Source: Rhizomys pruinosus (lineage: Eukaryota; Chordata; Mammalia; Rodentia; Spalacidae). Taken from it: DNA of 64,000 nucleotides. A program made the translations under genes and the position numbers. Every line of letters begins with the position of its first letter. Position 1 is the stretch's first letter. The DNA lies in NCBI GenBank assembly GCA_009823505.1, contig VZQC01006311.1:1258450-1322449 (forward strand). Reading direction: 5' to 3'. Below the pieces are notes generated by a model that saw only the letters and a list, made by a program, of their open reading frames with translations, had not been told where the DNA came from and searched no databases. Shown here piece after piece: positions 1-10,654 of the stretch.

Positions 1-555
1 TCTTTTATGTAATTAAAAAGAATCTCCACTGACAGCTTCATAGCAGTGCAGCAATGACTAATTCAAAAGGAGACACACTCTTTTACGAACCCTGCACCAC
101 AGAAACGTGGCCTGTTTCCCCTGCTTGTTGCTCCTTTCTGACCTTATCCACATGCATGTTTTAAAAATAGCTTGACTCATTCATGGATGATACTTTTATA
201 GCTTTCTTGGAAATTTTCTTCATGTGCTGGATAAGCTCTCAAAAAAGTAATGGTCATCTAAGATTTTATTCCCTAAGGACACTAATGTACATAATCCTTC
301 CCCTGTTGCTGGATGGGTAAGATTTTTCCTGCTTTCTACATGCTTTTATGTTATAAAATATTATAAAATATTGATTGAGACGTTCTGTATGAAATACACA
401 AATTCAATTAAAAATTTTTTTAATAATATTATAAAAAAATAAAATATAAAGATATAAAAAATGATAGGATGAACAGTTTTATCTTCTCAGTTCCTCTTAT
501 GGACTGAGTGATGTGTTGTTGGGTGCTAGAGAGTGAAGATGAACAAGGTGTCTTA
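1..555. other. AT-rich sequence, no gene seen
   Basis: No open frame of note, no recognisable SINE and no RNA gene. It is AT-rich, especially at 340-470. It may contain decayed old repeat, but I could not name one. Confidence 0.5.
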
Positions 556-568
556 GAAAAGCACTGTG

Positions 569-765
569 GGGCTGGAGAGATGGCTCAGTGGTTAAGAGCA
601 CCAACTGCCCTTGCAGAGGACCTGGGTTCAATTCCCAGCACCCACATGGCGGCTAAGAACCATCTTTAACTCCAGTTCCAGGGGAATCCTACACCCTCGA
701 GGCATTGCATGACATGGGTGCACCAATCTACATGCAAACAGTATACTCATACACATAAAAAGAAT
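569..765 (+). mobile_element. B2 SINE inside the left target duplication of the ERV retrocopy
   Basis: Starts ggggctggagagatggctc and ends in the typical tcatacacataaaa tail. It lacks the internal tandem duplication of the young copies. Its own target repeat agcactgtg (560-568 and 766-774) lies within the older 16-bp duplication of the ERV copy, so the B2 came later. Confidence 0.9.
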
Positions 766-777
766 AGCACTGTGAGG

Positions 778-886
778 CCACACTCCTCCTGAGTCAAGTG
801 TTGGCCTGGAATCCTAATTAAATGAAACCCTCCTTTAAAACTCCACGTGGTTGAGTGAGTGGTCTCTCTTCTGGGACTTTACAACA
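778..886 (+). mobile_element. ERV R-U5 (left end of retrocopy)
   Basis: R is 778-840, with a poly(A) signal ATTAAA at 817-822. U5 is 841-886 and ends in CA just before the primer site. No U3 is present on this side, as expected for a copy made from RNA. Confidence 0.75.
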
Positions 887-888
887 TT

Positions 889-906
889 TGGAGGTCCCAC
901 CAAGAT
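889..906 (+). other. Retroviral primer binding site
   Basis: TGGAGGTCCCACCAAGAT begins two bases after the CA that ends U5, the same spacing as in gammaretroviruses. The TGGAGG start resembles threonine-tRNA primer sites of ERV1 families more than proline sites (TGGGGG). The tRNA assignment is tentative. Confidence 0.65.
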
Positions 907-1815
907 ATAGAGGTGACCCTGACGGGGGACTCAGCTGAGACCCTCATTAGTAAGTCTAAAGCAAAAGTGAAAGTAAAGCACCGCACCCTCAGAACTTTAT
1001 AGGATCTGGAATCGTGGTGGCCCCTTGGCTGGGCCTCTTGGTCCAACCTCTCCTTTGGCTCAGGGATCCTCAGCTGCCACCGAATCCTGCTCTGCTGGAA
1101 AACTTAGAGACTCCCCTGGAGTCCTGCCCCATCCAAAGCGACATGAGCCTCTGTATCTCCTACTGCAGGCTACAGGAGAAGAAAGGGATCCACCTTTTTC
1201 CAGCTTTAAAGGTGCCAGGTTCTACCTTCCTGAACCAGCTGCATGCAGTCCAGAAGACTACAGTTTGGATGGGCTTGGTAATCCTGTCAGCTTATTTCCT
1301 TTCTTCTGCAACTACCTAAGAGGAAACTCACACTTGTGACTGTCAAAATGCCTGGAAAGCAGATCACGGGTCCAGATTCCATGGCTAAATGAACAAAAGG
1401 AGAAGCCCGATAATTAATGCTTTGGAACCCCTCGTTGAGAAATTGTAATGGACTTTTAAGTTGGACATTTAATTCACCCTGTTCCTCTCCTGGTTCCCTG
1501 CCTGGAAATTGTACCTAGCTACTCTCACCTTCACTTCTCCTTCACAGGCACCAGTCAAGGACTTTGTTCTCTCTATAACTATACTTTTGGGGGGTCTTTT
1601 AGATAGTCCCACTGAGCAGGGGGTACCCCAGTTGCCACCCCCATGCCCCTTTTCAGCATGGAGGAAGTCAGAGCGGTTGGCACCGCGATTCCCTCTTGGT
1701 AACTGGGGTAACCTCCTCAGAGGGTAATGTGATAAAAATAGGAGCTAAAAACTGATTAGGCAGTTTAGGGTCAAGACCCCCCGAAGAGCCAGCTTTTTTC
1801 TCAGCTGAGAACTAA
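907..1815 (+). other. ERV internal region, badly decayed
   Basis: Lies between the primer site and the envelope-tail relic. Frames of 70-104 codons at 1014-1339 and 1509-1727 match nothing I recognise. It may be 5' leader joined to envelope remnants. I saw no gag, protease, polymerase or integrase motif. Confidence 0.45.
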
Positions 1816-2010
1816 AGACTTCCTGGATCTGCCAGTAAACTTATCCTTCTGGTTGTTCTGACTTGTGGCCCATGCATCCTTAATTCACTTCTCAGATTTA
1901 TTAACCAGTGGGTAAATTCTACTAAAATCATAGTGCTAAGGACCCAATACAAACCCCTCCCTAGCGGAGATCATTCCATTTTGGAAACACCAACTGTGGT
2001 CGACTCTTAG
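1816..2010 (+). pseudogene. Relic of ERV envelope transmembrane-subunit C-terminus
   Basis: An open frame of about 64 codons runs from after the stop at 1813 to the stop at 2008-2010. It has a hydrophobic stretch followed by GPCILN, then a polar cytoplasmic tail, as at the end of gammaretroviral transmembrane subunits. The ectodomain, fusion peptide and surface subunit are not recognisable upstream and a stop lies directly before it, so this is a fragment with no expected function. It ends about 28 bp before the polypurine tract, which fits the normal order envelope-PPT-U3. Confidence 0.7.
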
Positions 2011-2037
2011 GAACTTCCTTCAAGGATTTGAAGACCT

Positions 2038-2055
2038 CAAAAGGAGAGGGGAAAA
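2038..2055 (+). other. Polypurine tract
   Basis: An unbroken purine run (aaaaggagaggggaaaa) directly precedes the TG that opens U3 at 2056. This is the expected plus-strand primer position. Confidence 0.75.
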
Positions 2056-2286
2056 TGAGATAGAGGATTACTGAAATAGAGGATTATTGAGATAGAGGAT
2101 TAAAAAAACAGTTCTAAGATATCATTAAGCCATTTTTCCTTAGTCATTCTAGGAATGATTGGTTTGCTTGCTTTGTGCATTTCCCCTTGATTGGTAACTT
2201 TAACTGTGGTGTTAAACTCTGATTGGCTGGTGTACTTGATTGGTAACTGTAATTGTGATGCTAAACTCTGATTGGCTGTTGTTCTT

Positions 2287-2536
2287 TTTTTTTTTAATTT
2301 TTATTTTATTTATTTCGGTATGTGTATCAATGTACTGTCTGCATGCAGGTTTGTGCACCCGTGTCGTGCAATGCCGCGGAGGTCAGAAGAGGGTCTCGGA
2401 TTCCCCTGGAACTGGAGTTCTCCTGGAATTGGAGTTTCAGACGGCTCTTGGCCGCCATGTGGGTGCTGGGGATCGAACCCGGGTCCTCTGTAAGAGCGGT
2501 CGGCGCTCTTAACCGCTAGGCCATCTCTCCAGCCCC
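2287..2536 (-). mobile_element. B2 SINE (long form with internal duplication)
   Basis: Reverse-complement B2 ending ctctccagcccc. Target repeat ttggctgttgttctt flanks it (2273-2287 and 2537-2551), within the ERV U3. It carries the tandem ctccagttccagg duplication typical of the youngest-looking copies here. Confidence 0.93.
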
Positions 2537-2550
2537 TTGGCTGTTGTTCT

Positions 2551-2556
2551 TATAAA
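2551..2556 (+). promoter_or_regulatory. ERV TATA box
   Basis: TATAAA 30 bp upstream of the R start at 2581. A B2 now separates it from most of U3. Activity is not implied. Confidence 0.6.
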
Positions 2557-2640
2557 TTCCCTGTAACCCGCACCTCATTACCACACTCCTCCTGAGTTTG
2601 AGTTTGTTGGCCCAGGGTCATAATTAAATTAAACCTTCCT

Positions 2641-2797
2641 ACGCTAGGCTTGGTGGTGCACGCCTTTAATCCCAGCACTCAGGCAGAGGCAGGCGGATCT
2701 CTGTGAGTTTAAGGCCAGCCTGGTCTACATAGTGAGCTCCAGGCCAGCTGGGACTAAAGGGAGAGCCTAGCTTAAAAAGACAAAAAAAAAAAAAAAA
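2641..2797 (+). mobile_element. B1 SINE in ERV R region
   Basis: Body from ggcttggtggtgcacgcc through an A tail. The flanking words ttaaaccttcct and ttaaaccctcctt are its target duplication and restore the R sequence when the B1 is removed. Confidence 0.9.
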
Positions 2798-2832
2798 TTA
2801 AACCCTCCTTTAAAATGAAAAGCACTGTGAGG

Positions 2833-3872
2833 AGAGGCTATATAAACATGTGATTAGACTGAGTCAGGTTAATTTGCTGGGAGTTTCCACAGAGGCCAGA
2901 GCTTGGCGTGCTAAGAGTGCTTGAGAGTTTGGACTGTACCATGGGATTTCACATTTATACCTATTAGACTTAATCTAGTTGTCATAGGGTAAGCTAGAAG
3001 ATACCATTATTTAGAAACCTGCTAAGATGTAGGAGCCCATAGATTTTTATCAAGTACCTGCTTTGCATTGAAATCTGGAGCAAGAAGTGATTAAGTGGGA
3101 CCACTCTGGCTTGGAGTCAGGATGGCCTTCCTGAATAAGACAACTTGGATATCTGAGATGACATTTCAAGAGGTTACAGGGCTTAGCAAAAGGGAGCATC
3201 AGATCTGGTTTTGTGGGAAAAAGTTTATCTGGGGGAATCACTTCTCATTTACAAACCATATGCAGCTCAAGCCACTGTATGACTGAGTGCTGTGGCCCCT
3301 TGTTAAAAAGATGGGTTCAGTCTGGGAAATATCAGGCTGTGATATTTTAGTCAGAAATGGTTTCCTGTTAACCTGGAGAGGTTTGGTCCAGAAATGGGAA
3401 TGTTGCCTAGGTTGTGGCTCAGCCACTTCTGTCTTGTGTTTGAATCATTCAGTTAACAAACTAGACTAGGAATCTCCAGGTGTTGCCATAGAGCCGGTAC
3501 AACTTGAAGTATCTTCTACTAGTCAGAGCAAGACGTCATCAGCTGGGCCATGAGCTCCGTGTTCGGCAAGTGGCAAGTCTGTGGTGGATAATTTCCTTCC
3601 TGAATTCCTGCAAATGAGGGCTGCTCTGCTCACCTAGCAGATGGTCCACTTGGGGGCAGGCTTGGGCTGATAGGGACACAACCAGGGTCAGTCCATTCCT
3701 GCTTTCAGGGAGCTTCTGGTCTGTTGGGACCAGACATACCCAAGTAGTGACCACTGGGGGAGAGGTAGCACCGACAACAGAATTGTGTACCCAGAAGTAG
3801 CAGTGGCTCTGAGATTTAGAAACCCAGGGTGTTAGCTGAAGTGCATTCTTGTTTCTCTGTACCATGGGAAAG
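2833..3872. other. Unique sequence, no gene seen
   Basis: Short frames of 60-70 codons occur on both strands with no recognisable product or splice context. Confidence 0.5.
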
Positions 3873-4282
3873 CCATGGTGAACATGCCGTCTTAAGGGAG
3901 GAGGCCGTGGTGAATATGCTGTCTTAAGGGAGGAGGCTGTGGTGAACATGCCATGGTGAACATGCCGTCTTAAGGGAGGAGGCCGTGGTGAATATGCCGT
4001 CTTAAGGGAGGAGGCTGTGGTGAACATGCCATGGTGAACATGCCGTCTTAAGGGAGGAGGCTGTGGTGAAATGCTGTCTTAAGGGAGGAGGCCGTGGTGA
4101 ACACGCCGTTTTAAAGGAGGGGTCCGTGGTGAACATGCTGTCTCAAGGGAGGGGGCCATGGTGAACATGCCGTCTTAAGGGAGGAGGCCGTGGTGAACAC
4201 GCCGTTTTAAAGGAGGGGTCCGTGGTGAACATGCCGTCTTAAGGGAGGAGGCCATGGTGAACATGCCGTCTTAAGGGAGGAG
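3873..4282. repeat. Minisatellite, ~32-bp unit
   Basis: About 12 to 13 imperfect copies of a unit built on gaacatgccgtcttaaggg plus aggaggccgtggt. Some copies are shortened to a 14-bp gaacatgccatggt form. Units with ttttaaaggagggg form a second variant class near 4110 and 4205. Confidence 0.9.
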
Positions 4283-6260
4283 GAGCAGAGTGGCCAGGTG
4301 AGGATGGGAATTTTATTCAAGGACCATTTGAGGATGACTCCCTGGCACTTAAAGTGTTCAGATGTGCTGCTTTGAAGTGCAACGATGAGATGCAATGGTG
4401 TTAAAGGAGGAGGGGCCCTAAGAGGTGATAAGCCCAAGGGCTACTTCCTCCACAGTGGAGGAAGGCACTTTTACAGGAGGTTTACCAACTGGGCCCTGGT
4501 GGCCCTGGCTCACTCTCCCACTTTTTAACCTGCAAGGACATAGTACCAAGGCCTTCTTCTACCACTAGTACCTCTAAGACTATGAGAAATGCATTTCTGT
4601 TACCTATTAACTACCATGCCTCAGGTATTTTTGGTAATGGCAGAAAGATGAAAATCTGAAAGAGCCTGAGAAAGTGTTTGAAGGCTTGGTTAGGGTCGGG
4701 GTGAGAATACATCTCAGGGTCATACTAAAAGGACAAGAGACGATGTCAAAGCCATGGGTGAGACCGGGGACAAATGGTCTGGACCTTGACAGAGCTCCCC
4801 CGTCCTGACTTGCTGGGGATCTGGCATGTACCATCCGAATCTGGGCCTCCACTTCCTCATCTAGTTTGGGGGTAATGAGTCCCACCTCAGTATCTGGTGT
4901 ATAACTGTCGGATTCCATGCAAAAGAAGGGAGAGGGGGATGGTTTGGAGGGCATGATGACCTCTTTGGAAGCTTGTGTTTAGAAGGGAAAGTAGTGGGCT
5001 GTGGGTCACACCTGTAGTGGCCAAATGCCTTTATGCTGCTAGGCTCTGAGGATGCTCTGCTGCAGAATCTCTCCCATTCTCACAGTAGCCTTAGGAGACC
5101 CAGCGAGAAACAGAGTACCAGCCACATCAGTCGAGGTTCATGGAAGCCAGGAAATGGGCAAGGGTGTAAGGTTGAAGTCACACAGCACATGTGACTATCT
5201 AGTTAATCCCATGGTCATCTTGGCTGAAGGTTTGTCCCTTGACTTTCAAGAGTCCAAGCCTGCTGAGAAAGATAGAGGGCAAGGCTATGAATGGAGGCAT
5301 TGGGAGGTGACAGTCTGATCAGTGGTCCTGAAACTCCCTGTATGAGTGGAAAGCCAGCAAGTGGCAAGGGATTTGGGAAGGTGGTATTGAGGTCACGGGA
5401 CATACAGAGCTATTTCCATGACCTAAGGCTCCTCTGGACTTAGCCTGAATTTTGAAAAGCCTTAGGGAAAGATGGGCATTTGCTCAAGGACTATGCTTTC
5501 ATTCTGCTAGAACTTGGCTTGGTTCTCCAAGAAGGACCAGATGCATTGGGAAGATGAGTTTGGAGAGGAGGCAGGCTGGACCCTGAAGGGACCTGAGCTA
5601 TTCACAGTACTTGAGCTCTTTGTCAGCCAGGGGATCTTGGAAACTCTAAGTCATGGTGGCTAGTGTTAACACAAAAATACAACTCTCACCTCAAAGAGGA
5701 TAATAGATAGTTTATTCTGGAGCCAAATATGAGTGAACATGGCCTGAAAGCACAGATTGAGGTTATCCCAGATCTCTGTACCTTAACTTCCTCATCTACA
5801 ACATGAGGGCATTGCTGGGTCTAGGGGAGAGAGCTTATATAAAGAGCCAGAATGGTCGTTAGTATGTTTTACAGCTCAGTAGGCTGTGGTCACTGTCATG
5901 GTCACTGTCACTGACCTGGCTGGAAAATGGAGTGAAGGAGGTGCTCGCATCATTGCCCTGGTTGGTGACTGACCTGACTGGGGAATGGGCCCAAGGACAT
6001 GTCTGCGATGATGCTCTGAGTATCCAGAGGGAGGATGGAGCAGTTTAGGGTGGGAGGGGGAGGACCAGCTCAGCTCAGTTAAATCTAGGGAGCCTATGGA
6101 GCACTGATGGACACAGACATCCTTTGTCTCTCAGCTCCCTCACCAGTCAGTAGGCTGGTGGCTCCACATATGATAGCTCTTCTCTGGGGAACCCATGGAT
6201 TGCTTAAGGTACCAGTTGGGGCCCCAGATGTAGGAGAGGAGGCTGCAGTGGTCCTCAGTG
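4283..6260. other. Unique sequence, no gene seen
   Basis: No SINE, no recognisable exon and no RNA gene. Frames of up to 115 codons (4607-4954, minus) have no features I recognise. Confidence 0.5.
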
Positions 6261-6264
6261 CCGT

Positions 6265-6565
6265 CATCGTCATGATAATGGCAGTGATAACGGCTCCCAT
6301 TTGTGCCAAGATTCACATCTCACATGGCGTGTCCATTACCTCATGGGGAACACATGGCTCCAATAGTGACAGAGGCTGTGTTTCTCTTGGGCCCTAGGAG
6401 GCTGCTCTTTAGGAAGTCTGTTTCAAATAATAACATGGCTGTGCATTTTTATAGCGCTCTGTACTTTGTAGAATGTCCATGTCCATACTCTTATTTGGCC
6501 CTCACACTCCTACTTGTGGCCCATGGTCCAGGAAAGAACTTTATATCTGACAGATGCAAATTGGA
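6265..6565 (+). mobile_element. Possible old MIR/L2-class repeat
   Basis: Words such as ataatggcagtgataacgg and a later segment like the MIR 'lowest-temperature' core (tatttggccctcacactcc) suggest a decayed mammalian-wide SINE. The match is weak. Confidence 0.3.
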
Positions 6566-7164
6566 GGCCCTGGGAATCCCAGCCACCTCCAGGCTTGAGA
6601 GGCCAGTCTTCATCTTCAGCTAGTCTTCCTTACAAGGCAGGTCTCCTCCTGAGCAGTAGTGCAGCCACTTGGTGACATATTTTCAGGAACAGAAGGGTCA
6701 CTGCCTTTGAGAAGTAGAGGCCTGGCATCCCAACAGGAAGCTCCTGGCTGCTCCCCACACTGGGCCTAGCTCTTTGCTTAAAGGTACCCAGCATGACCGA
6801 GTCCTCAGAACAGTGTTCTTCCTGGTGTGTGGCCCTGGCTGACTGGCCTCGTGGCTCTCCTAGTGAGCCTGTGGTTCCCAGCTCTCCTGATCCCCTCCTC
6901 CTGTCTTTCGTGTTGTGACTGCTCTACTGCCCTTGCCGTCTTGATCCCTGGACTCACCCAGAGGGCAGCAGTGTAGAGTCCGCATAGGGAGCCCTAGGGG
7001 TATCCTAAGGCCTGGGTGCTGTTCTACCCTGGCAGCACCTTCCTGGGCCTCTATGAGGTGGTCTTTAGGGTCCTTTGGTCCTTCATGTCCTCCTGTTTGC
7101 TCCTTGAGGTTACTTGCTGCCATGTGGGGAGACCCATTGGAGAAATTTCTATGTTAAAGGATTC
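6566..7164. other. Unique sequence, no gene seen
   Basis: GC-moderate, no repeats recognised, and no exon-like frame. Confidence 0.45.
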
Positions 7165-7184
7165 TTTCTTTCTTTCTTTCTTTT

Positions 7185-7247
<63 letters not shown>

Positions 7248-7350
7248 CTCTCTCTCTCTTTCTCTCTCTCTCCTTCCTTCCTTCCTTCCTTCCTTCCTTC
7301 CTTCCTTCCTTCCTTCCTTCCTTCCTTTTCTTTTCTTTTCTTTTCTTTTC
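7165..7350. repeat. Pure pyrimidine compound microsatellite
   Basis: Runs as (CTTT)n, then (CT)n, (CTTC)n and (CTTTT)n with essentially no purine on the plus strand. It directly abuts the 3' tail of a minus-strand B1 and probably grew from that tail. Confidence 0.95.
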
Positions 7351-7475
7351 TTTTTTTGGTCTTTTTGAGACAGGGTCTCCCTGTAGCTCCAGCTGTCCTG
7401 GAACTTGCTATGTGGTCCACCTGCCTCTGCCTCCCAAGTGCTAGGATTAAAGGCGTGCGCCACCACACCTGGCAA
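7351..7475 (-). mobile_element. B1 SINE, internally deleted
   Basis: Starts gagacagggtctccctgtag and ends gcgccaccacacctggc. About 25 bp are missing at ctatgtggtccacctgcc, where full copies read through gaccaggctggccttgaac. Confidence 0.9.
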
Positions 7476-8735
7476 GGCTTATTTCTAATGAAAGCTAACT
7501 GGGCATTTAGGAGAATTCTGTTTTCCAGGGGCAGCAGCCCCAACATGTCCCTTTTCCTGAGAAATGTTAGTTCTCACTTTGCCCATTCTGTAGACTGTGT
7601 GTCATGAGCCAGGTAATGCTGAGACACACATGTACAGACATGCATATGCACCTTGCTCAGTCCTGCAACCCTATGGGGGACATTGTCCAAGGCCATGTGA
7701 GGGAACAAGTGGTAGATGAGTCAACTCAAGTCTTCTGGTGTCCATCCTGACATATGGCTGCCTCTTGTGAATCTGCCATGCTTGTCAACTATAACCACCA
7801 TGACCAATGGCAGAGCCAGTTTGGCTGGGGTCTCTGCTTTGCTGGGCAGTAGCCCCTTAGGCTCCTGGATGTCTGTGATTCCCTGGAGCCCTGGGGGGGG
7901 GACATATTGCCATCCACCTGAGTACCACAGAGGTCCCATATTCCTGCTCAGCTAGACAATAGGATCATTGTGGCCTGAGCTATTGCTCAGGGGCTGAGGC
8001 TTCATCTGGCCTCTTCCTGCCCCAGCTGGCTGGCACAGGGCTCCTCATCTCCAGCTGGGCTGGCAGTCAGGTCAGGGGACTCTCATCCAAGCTCTTCCAT
8101 CCTCTGCTCTTGCTCAGTTGGGGTCTGTGAAGGACCTTGAGGGTGGCAAGGAAGTAGTCACATTGGTGTGACCAGGAACTAGTCATGTTCTTTCTCTGAG
8201 CTCACTTCCTTGGGGACACGTGAGGTACATAATTCTCATGCCCAAGTTACTATGACAGTTAGAGAAGGCACACAGTGGGCAGTGACTGAAGGATGGGTGG
8301 CAGGAGGGAGAGTGTGGGGAGGGGTGGAACGACATAACCGGAAAGCCTGCGGAGGGCAGAACGATGGAAGAGGCGGTGGTTCCCTGATCTCCTTGTAGTA
8401 AGGTCTCCAGGCCGTTAAGATGTTCCCCACTTGAGGGGCTGGAGAAGGGGGTGCAGCATTCTAGGTGCTGATGAGATATCTCCCCAACTCAGGGAAGACC
8501 TGGGAAAGCCTAAGCAGATATGGAATGTGAGTGACCAGGACCTGGGTGATCTCTTTGCCAAACTTTTCTGTAGATGAGGCAGAGGGCCTCAGTGGGAAAG
8601 AGCCCTTCCTGTGTAATCATCCACCAGACAAGAGCCGGTCTGGGTCCTTTCACTCTAGGCACCTCAGAGGCTGGCACAGCCAGTAGCTGACTGTACTGGA
8701 CCCTTACCAAGGGCTGGTTCTGAGTCCTTGCTGTC
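7476..8735. other. Unique sequence, no gene seen
   Basis: No transposable element recognised and no convincing exon. It is mildly GC-rich around 8280-8380 but is not a CpG island. Confidence 0.45.
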
Positions 8736-8739
8736 TTCC

Positions 8740-8915
8740 CCTCATGAATCTGCACGCAGTTCCATTGAGACAAGACCTACAACTTCTACTTTACAGAGGA
8801 GAGAACTGAGGCTTGGGAGTAGCCAACGCCTTTCTCAGGGTAGCTCAGGTGGTGAGTATAGAGCTGCAGAGTGTCAGAGTTGGGACCCAGCTTCTGTGGT
8901 GGGTAGATGAAGTGT
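8740..8915 (+). mobile_element. MIR SINE
   Basis: Reads ttacagaggagagaactgaggcttggg with the following gagctgcagagtgtcagagttgggaccc, the standard MIR order (bases paraphrased in short pieces). Diverged. Confidence 0.6.
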
Positions 8916-9185
8916 CTAAACCCTCCTGGGTCCTGGTCAGCAAAGGGCCTGTGTGGACTGGGGAGAGATGTGTGTAAGTCTTGCTGCCACAAGATCACCA
9001 TGGGACCTTAAGGAAGTCCTTTGGCATTGCTGACTCAAGTTCCCTGTGTTTATGTCACAGAAGATTGAGAGGCGCCATGGACGGTGTCTTCTACTCTGAC
9101 CCCTGTGACGGGCACCCCCACTTTGCTGCCAGCCTTTCCTTGGACCAGGCGACTCCCCTCAGTGGGCCATCTGAGTGTTCCAGGG

Positions 9186-10232
9186 CCCCTCCCCACATCA
9201 CCCTCTTCCTGGGCCGCACTCCCCCTACATCGCCCTCTTCCTGGGCTGCACCCCCCCCCACATCGCCCTCTTCTTGGGCTGCACTCCCCCCACATTGCCC
9301 TTTTCCTGGGCTGCACTCCCCCCACATCACCCTCTTCCTGGGCTGCACTCCTCCCACATTGCCCTCTTCCTGGGCTGCACTCCCCCTACATCGCCCTCTT
9401 CCTGGGCTGCACTCCCCTACATTGCCCTCTTCCTGGGCTGCACTCCCCCCACATTGGCCTCTTCCTGGGCTGCACTCCCCCCACACCGCCCTCTTCCTGG
9501 GCTGCACTCCCCCCACATCGCCCTCTTCCTGGGCTGCACTCCCCCCACATCGCCCTCTTCCTGGGCTGCACTCCCCGTACATCGCCCTCTTCCTGGGCCT
9601 GCACTCCTTCCCACATCGCCCTCTTCCTGGGCTGCACTCCCCCCACATCGCCCTCTTCCTGGGCTGCACTCCCCCCACATCGCCCTCTTCCTGGGCTGCA
9701 CTCCCCCCACATCTCCCTCTTCCTGGGCTGCACTCCCCGTACATCGCCCTCTTCTTGGGCTGCACTCCCCCCACATTGCCCTTTTCCTGGGCTGCACTCC
9801 CCCTCCACATCGCCCTCTTCCTGGGCTGCACCCCCCCCCCCACATCGCCCTCTTCCTGGCTGCACTCCCCCCACATCGCCCTCTTCCTGGCTGCACTCCC
9901 CCTACATCTCCCTCTTACTTGGCTGCACTCCCCCCACATCTTCCTCTTCCGTGGGCTGCACTCCCCCCACATCGCCCTCTTCCTGGGCTGCACTCCTTCC
10001 TACATCGCCCTCTCCCTGGGCTGCACTCCCTCTACATCGCCCTCTCCCTGGGCTGCACTCCTCCCCACGTCGCCCTCTTCCTGGGCTGCACTCCCCCCAC
10101 ATCGCCCTCTTCCTAGGCTGCACTCCCCCTACATCGCCCTCTTCCTGGGCTGCACTCCTTCCTACATCACCCTCTTCCTGGGCTGCACTCCTTCCTACAT
10201 CGCCCTCTTCCTGGGCTGCACTCTTATCTTCA
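9186..10232. repeat. GC-rich minisatellite, 32-bp unit, ~33 copies
   Basis: The unit is ctgggctgcactcccccc followed by acatcgccctcttc. Most copies are 31-33 bp with few substitutions, and two copies near 9860-9920 have lost three bases. Because 32 is not a multiple of 3, a stop-free unit reads openly in all three frames. This produces frames of 459 codons (plus, 9084-10463) and 300 codons (minus, 9091-9993) with 32-residue peptide periods. I treat these as artefacts of the repeat. Confidence 0.97.
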
Positions 10233-10654
10233 GCCTCCCCAGGGTCTAGTGCAGCCAGGCAGTCAGCATCACTCTGCCAGTTACACATCATGTGCACTCT
10301 GTCATGGTCCCTGTTCACAGGAGAGGCAACTGTGGGGTCACACTGCTGCGATGGAGGTACAGAGTCCAGGCCTGCACAGCTCCATGATCTATGGTACATT
10401 CTTTGGGTCCCTCAGACAACCCATTGCCTCTGGCAGCCCCGACCTTTCACTCCTTTGATCTGACAACTGGCCTCTTCATGTCTGCTCTGGGCAGAGCTTG
10501 TCACTATCCCCTGTCTCTTGGGGTACACAGGTAGATACAATCCTATGGTCAGCTTGTTCCCAGGCCTCTCTTGGCACTGTGGACACAACAGGGATGTCTG
10601 GTGGGAGTGGTCATGTGACATAACTGGCTGAGTTAGATGAGGGCGGGGACAGCT
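10233..10654. other. Unique sequence, no gene seen
   Basis: Flank of the minisatellite. No repeat or exon recognised. Confidence 0.4.

Larger units (their letters stand above)
2056..2816 (+). mobile_element. ERV U3-R (right end of retrocopy), split by B2 and B1
   Basis: U3 opens TGAGATAGAGG. It has three imperfect copies of a ~17-bp gagatagaggatta word (2057-2102) and a 49-bp direct duplication (2187-2235 and 2236-2284), each copy carrying ATTGG (inverted CCAAT) boxes, which is an enhancer-like layout. The TATA box is at 2551, R starts at 2581, and R resumes after the B1 at 2798-2815. There is no U5. Confidence 0.75.
556..2832 (+). mobile_element. Processed retrocopy of an ERV1-type transcript (R-U5-PBS-internal-PPT-U3-R)
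   Basis: The element starts at 778 with ccacactcctcctgag. The same words occur at 2581, exactly 30 bp after the TATA box (2551) of the downstream LTR, so the left end matches the expected RNA start. The right end stops at ctttaaaa (2815), the same place R ends at 840, and the U5 that follows on the left (841-886) is missing on the right. Flanks carry gaaaagcactgtgagg: 2817-2832 on the right, and 556-568 plus 775-777 on the left, where a B2 splits it. Sixteen-bp repeats are typical of L1-mediated insertion, whereas retroviral integration gives 4-6 bp. Known parallel: human HERV-W processed copies. Only about 1.15 kb of internal sequence remains, so the template was spliced or deleted. No intact viral gene remains. 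Confidence 0.8.

Noticed and set aside
7149..7546. Frames rich in KE or SFL repeats
   Set aside because: Simple pyrimidine/purine tract plus B1.
8981..10463. Overlapping frames of 422, 459 and 313 codons with regular peptide repeats
   Set aside because: Produced by a stop-free 32-bp tandem unit read in rotating frames; the opposite strand is open as well. No start context, splice sites or known domain.
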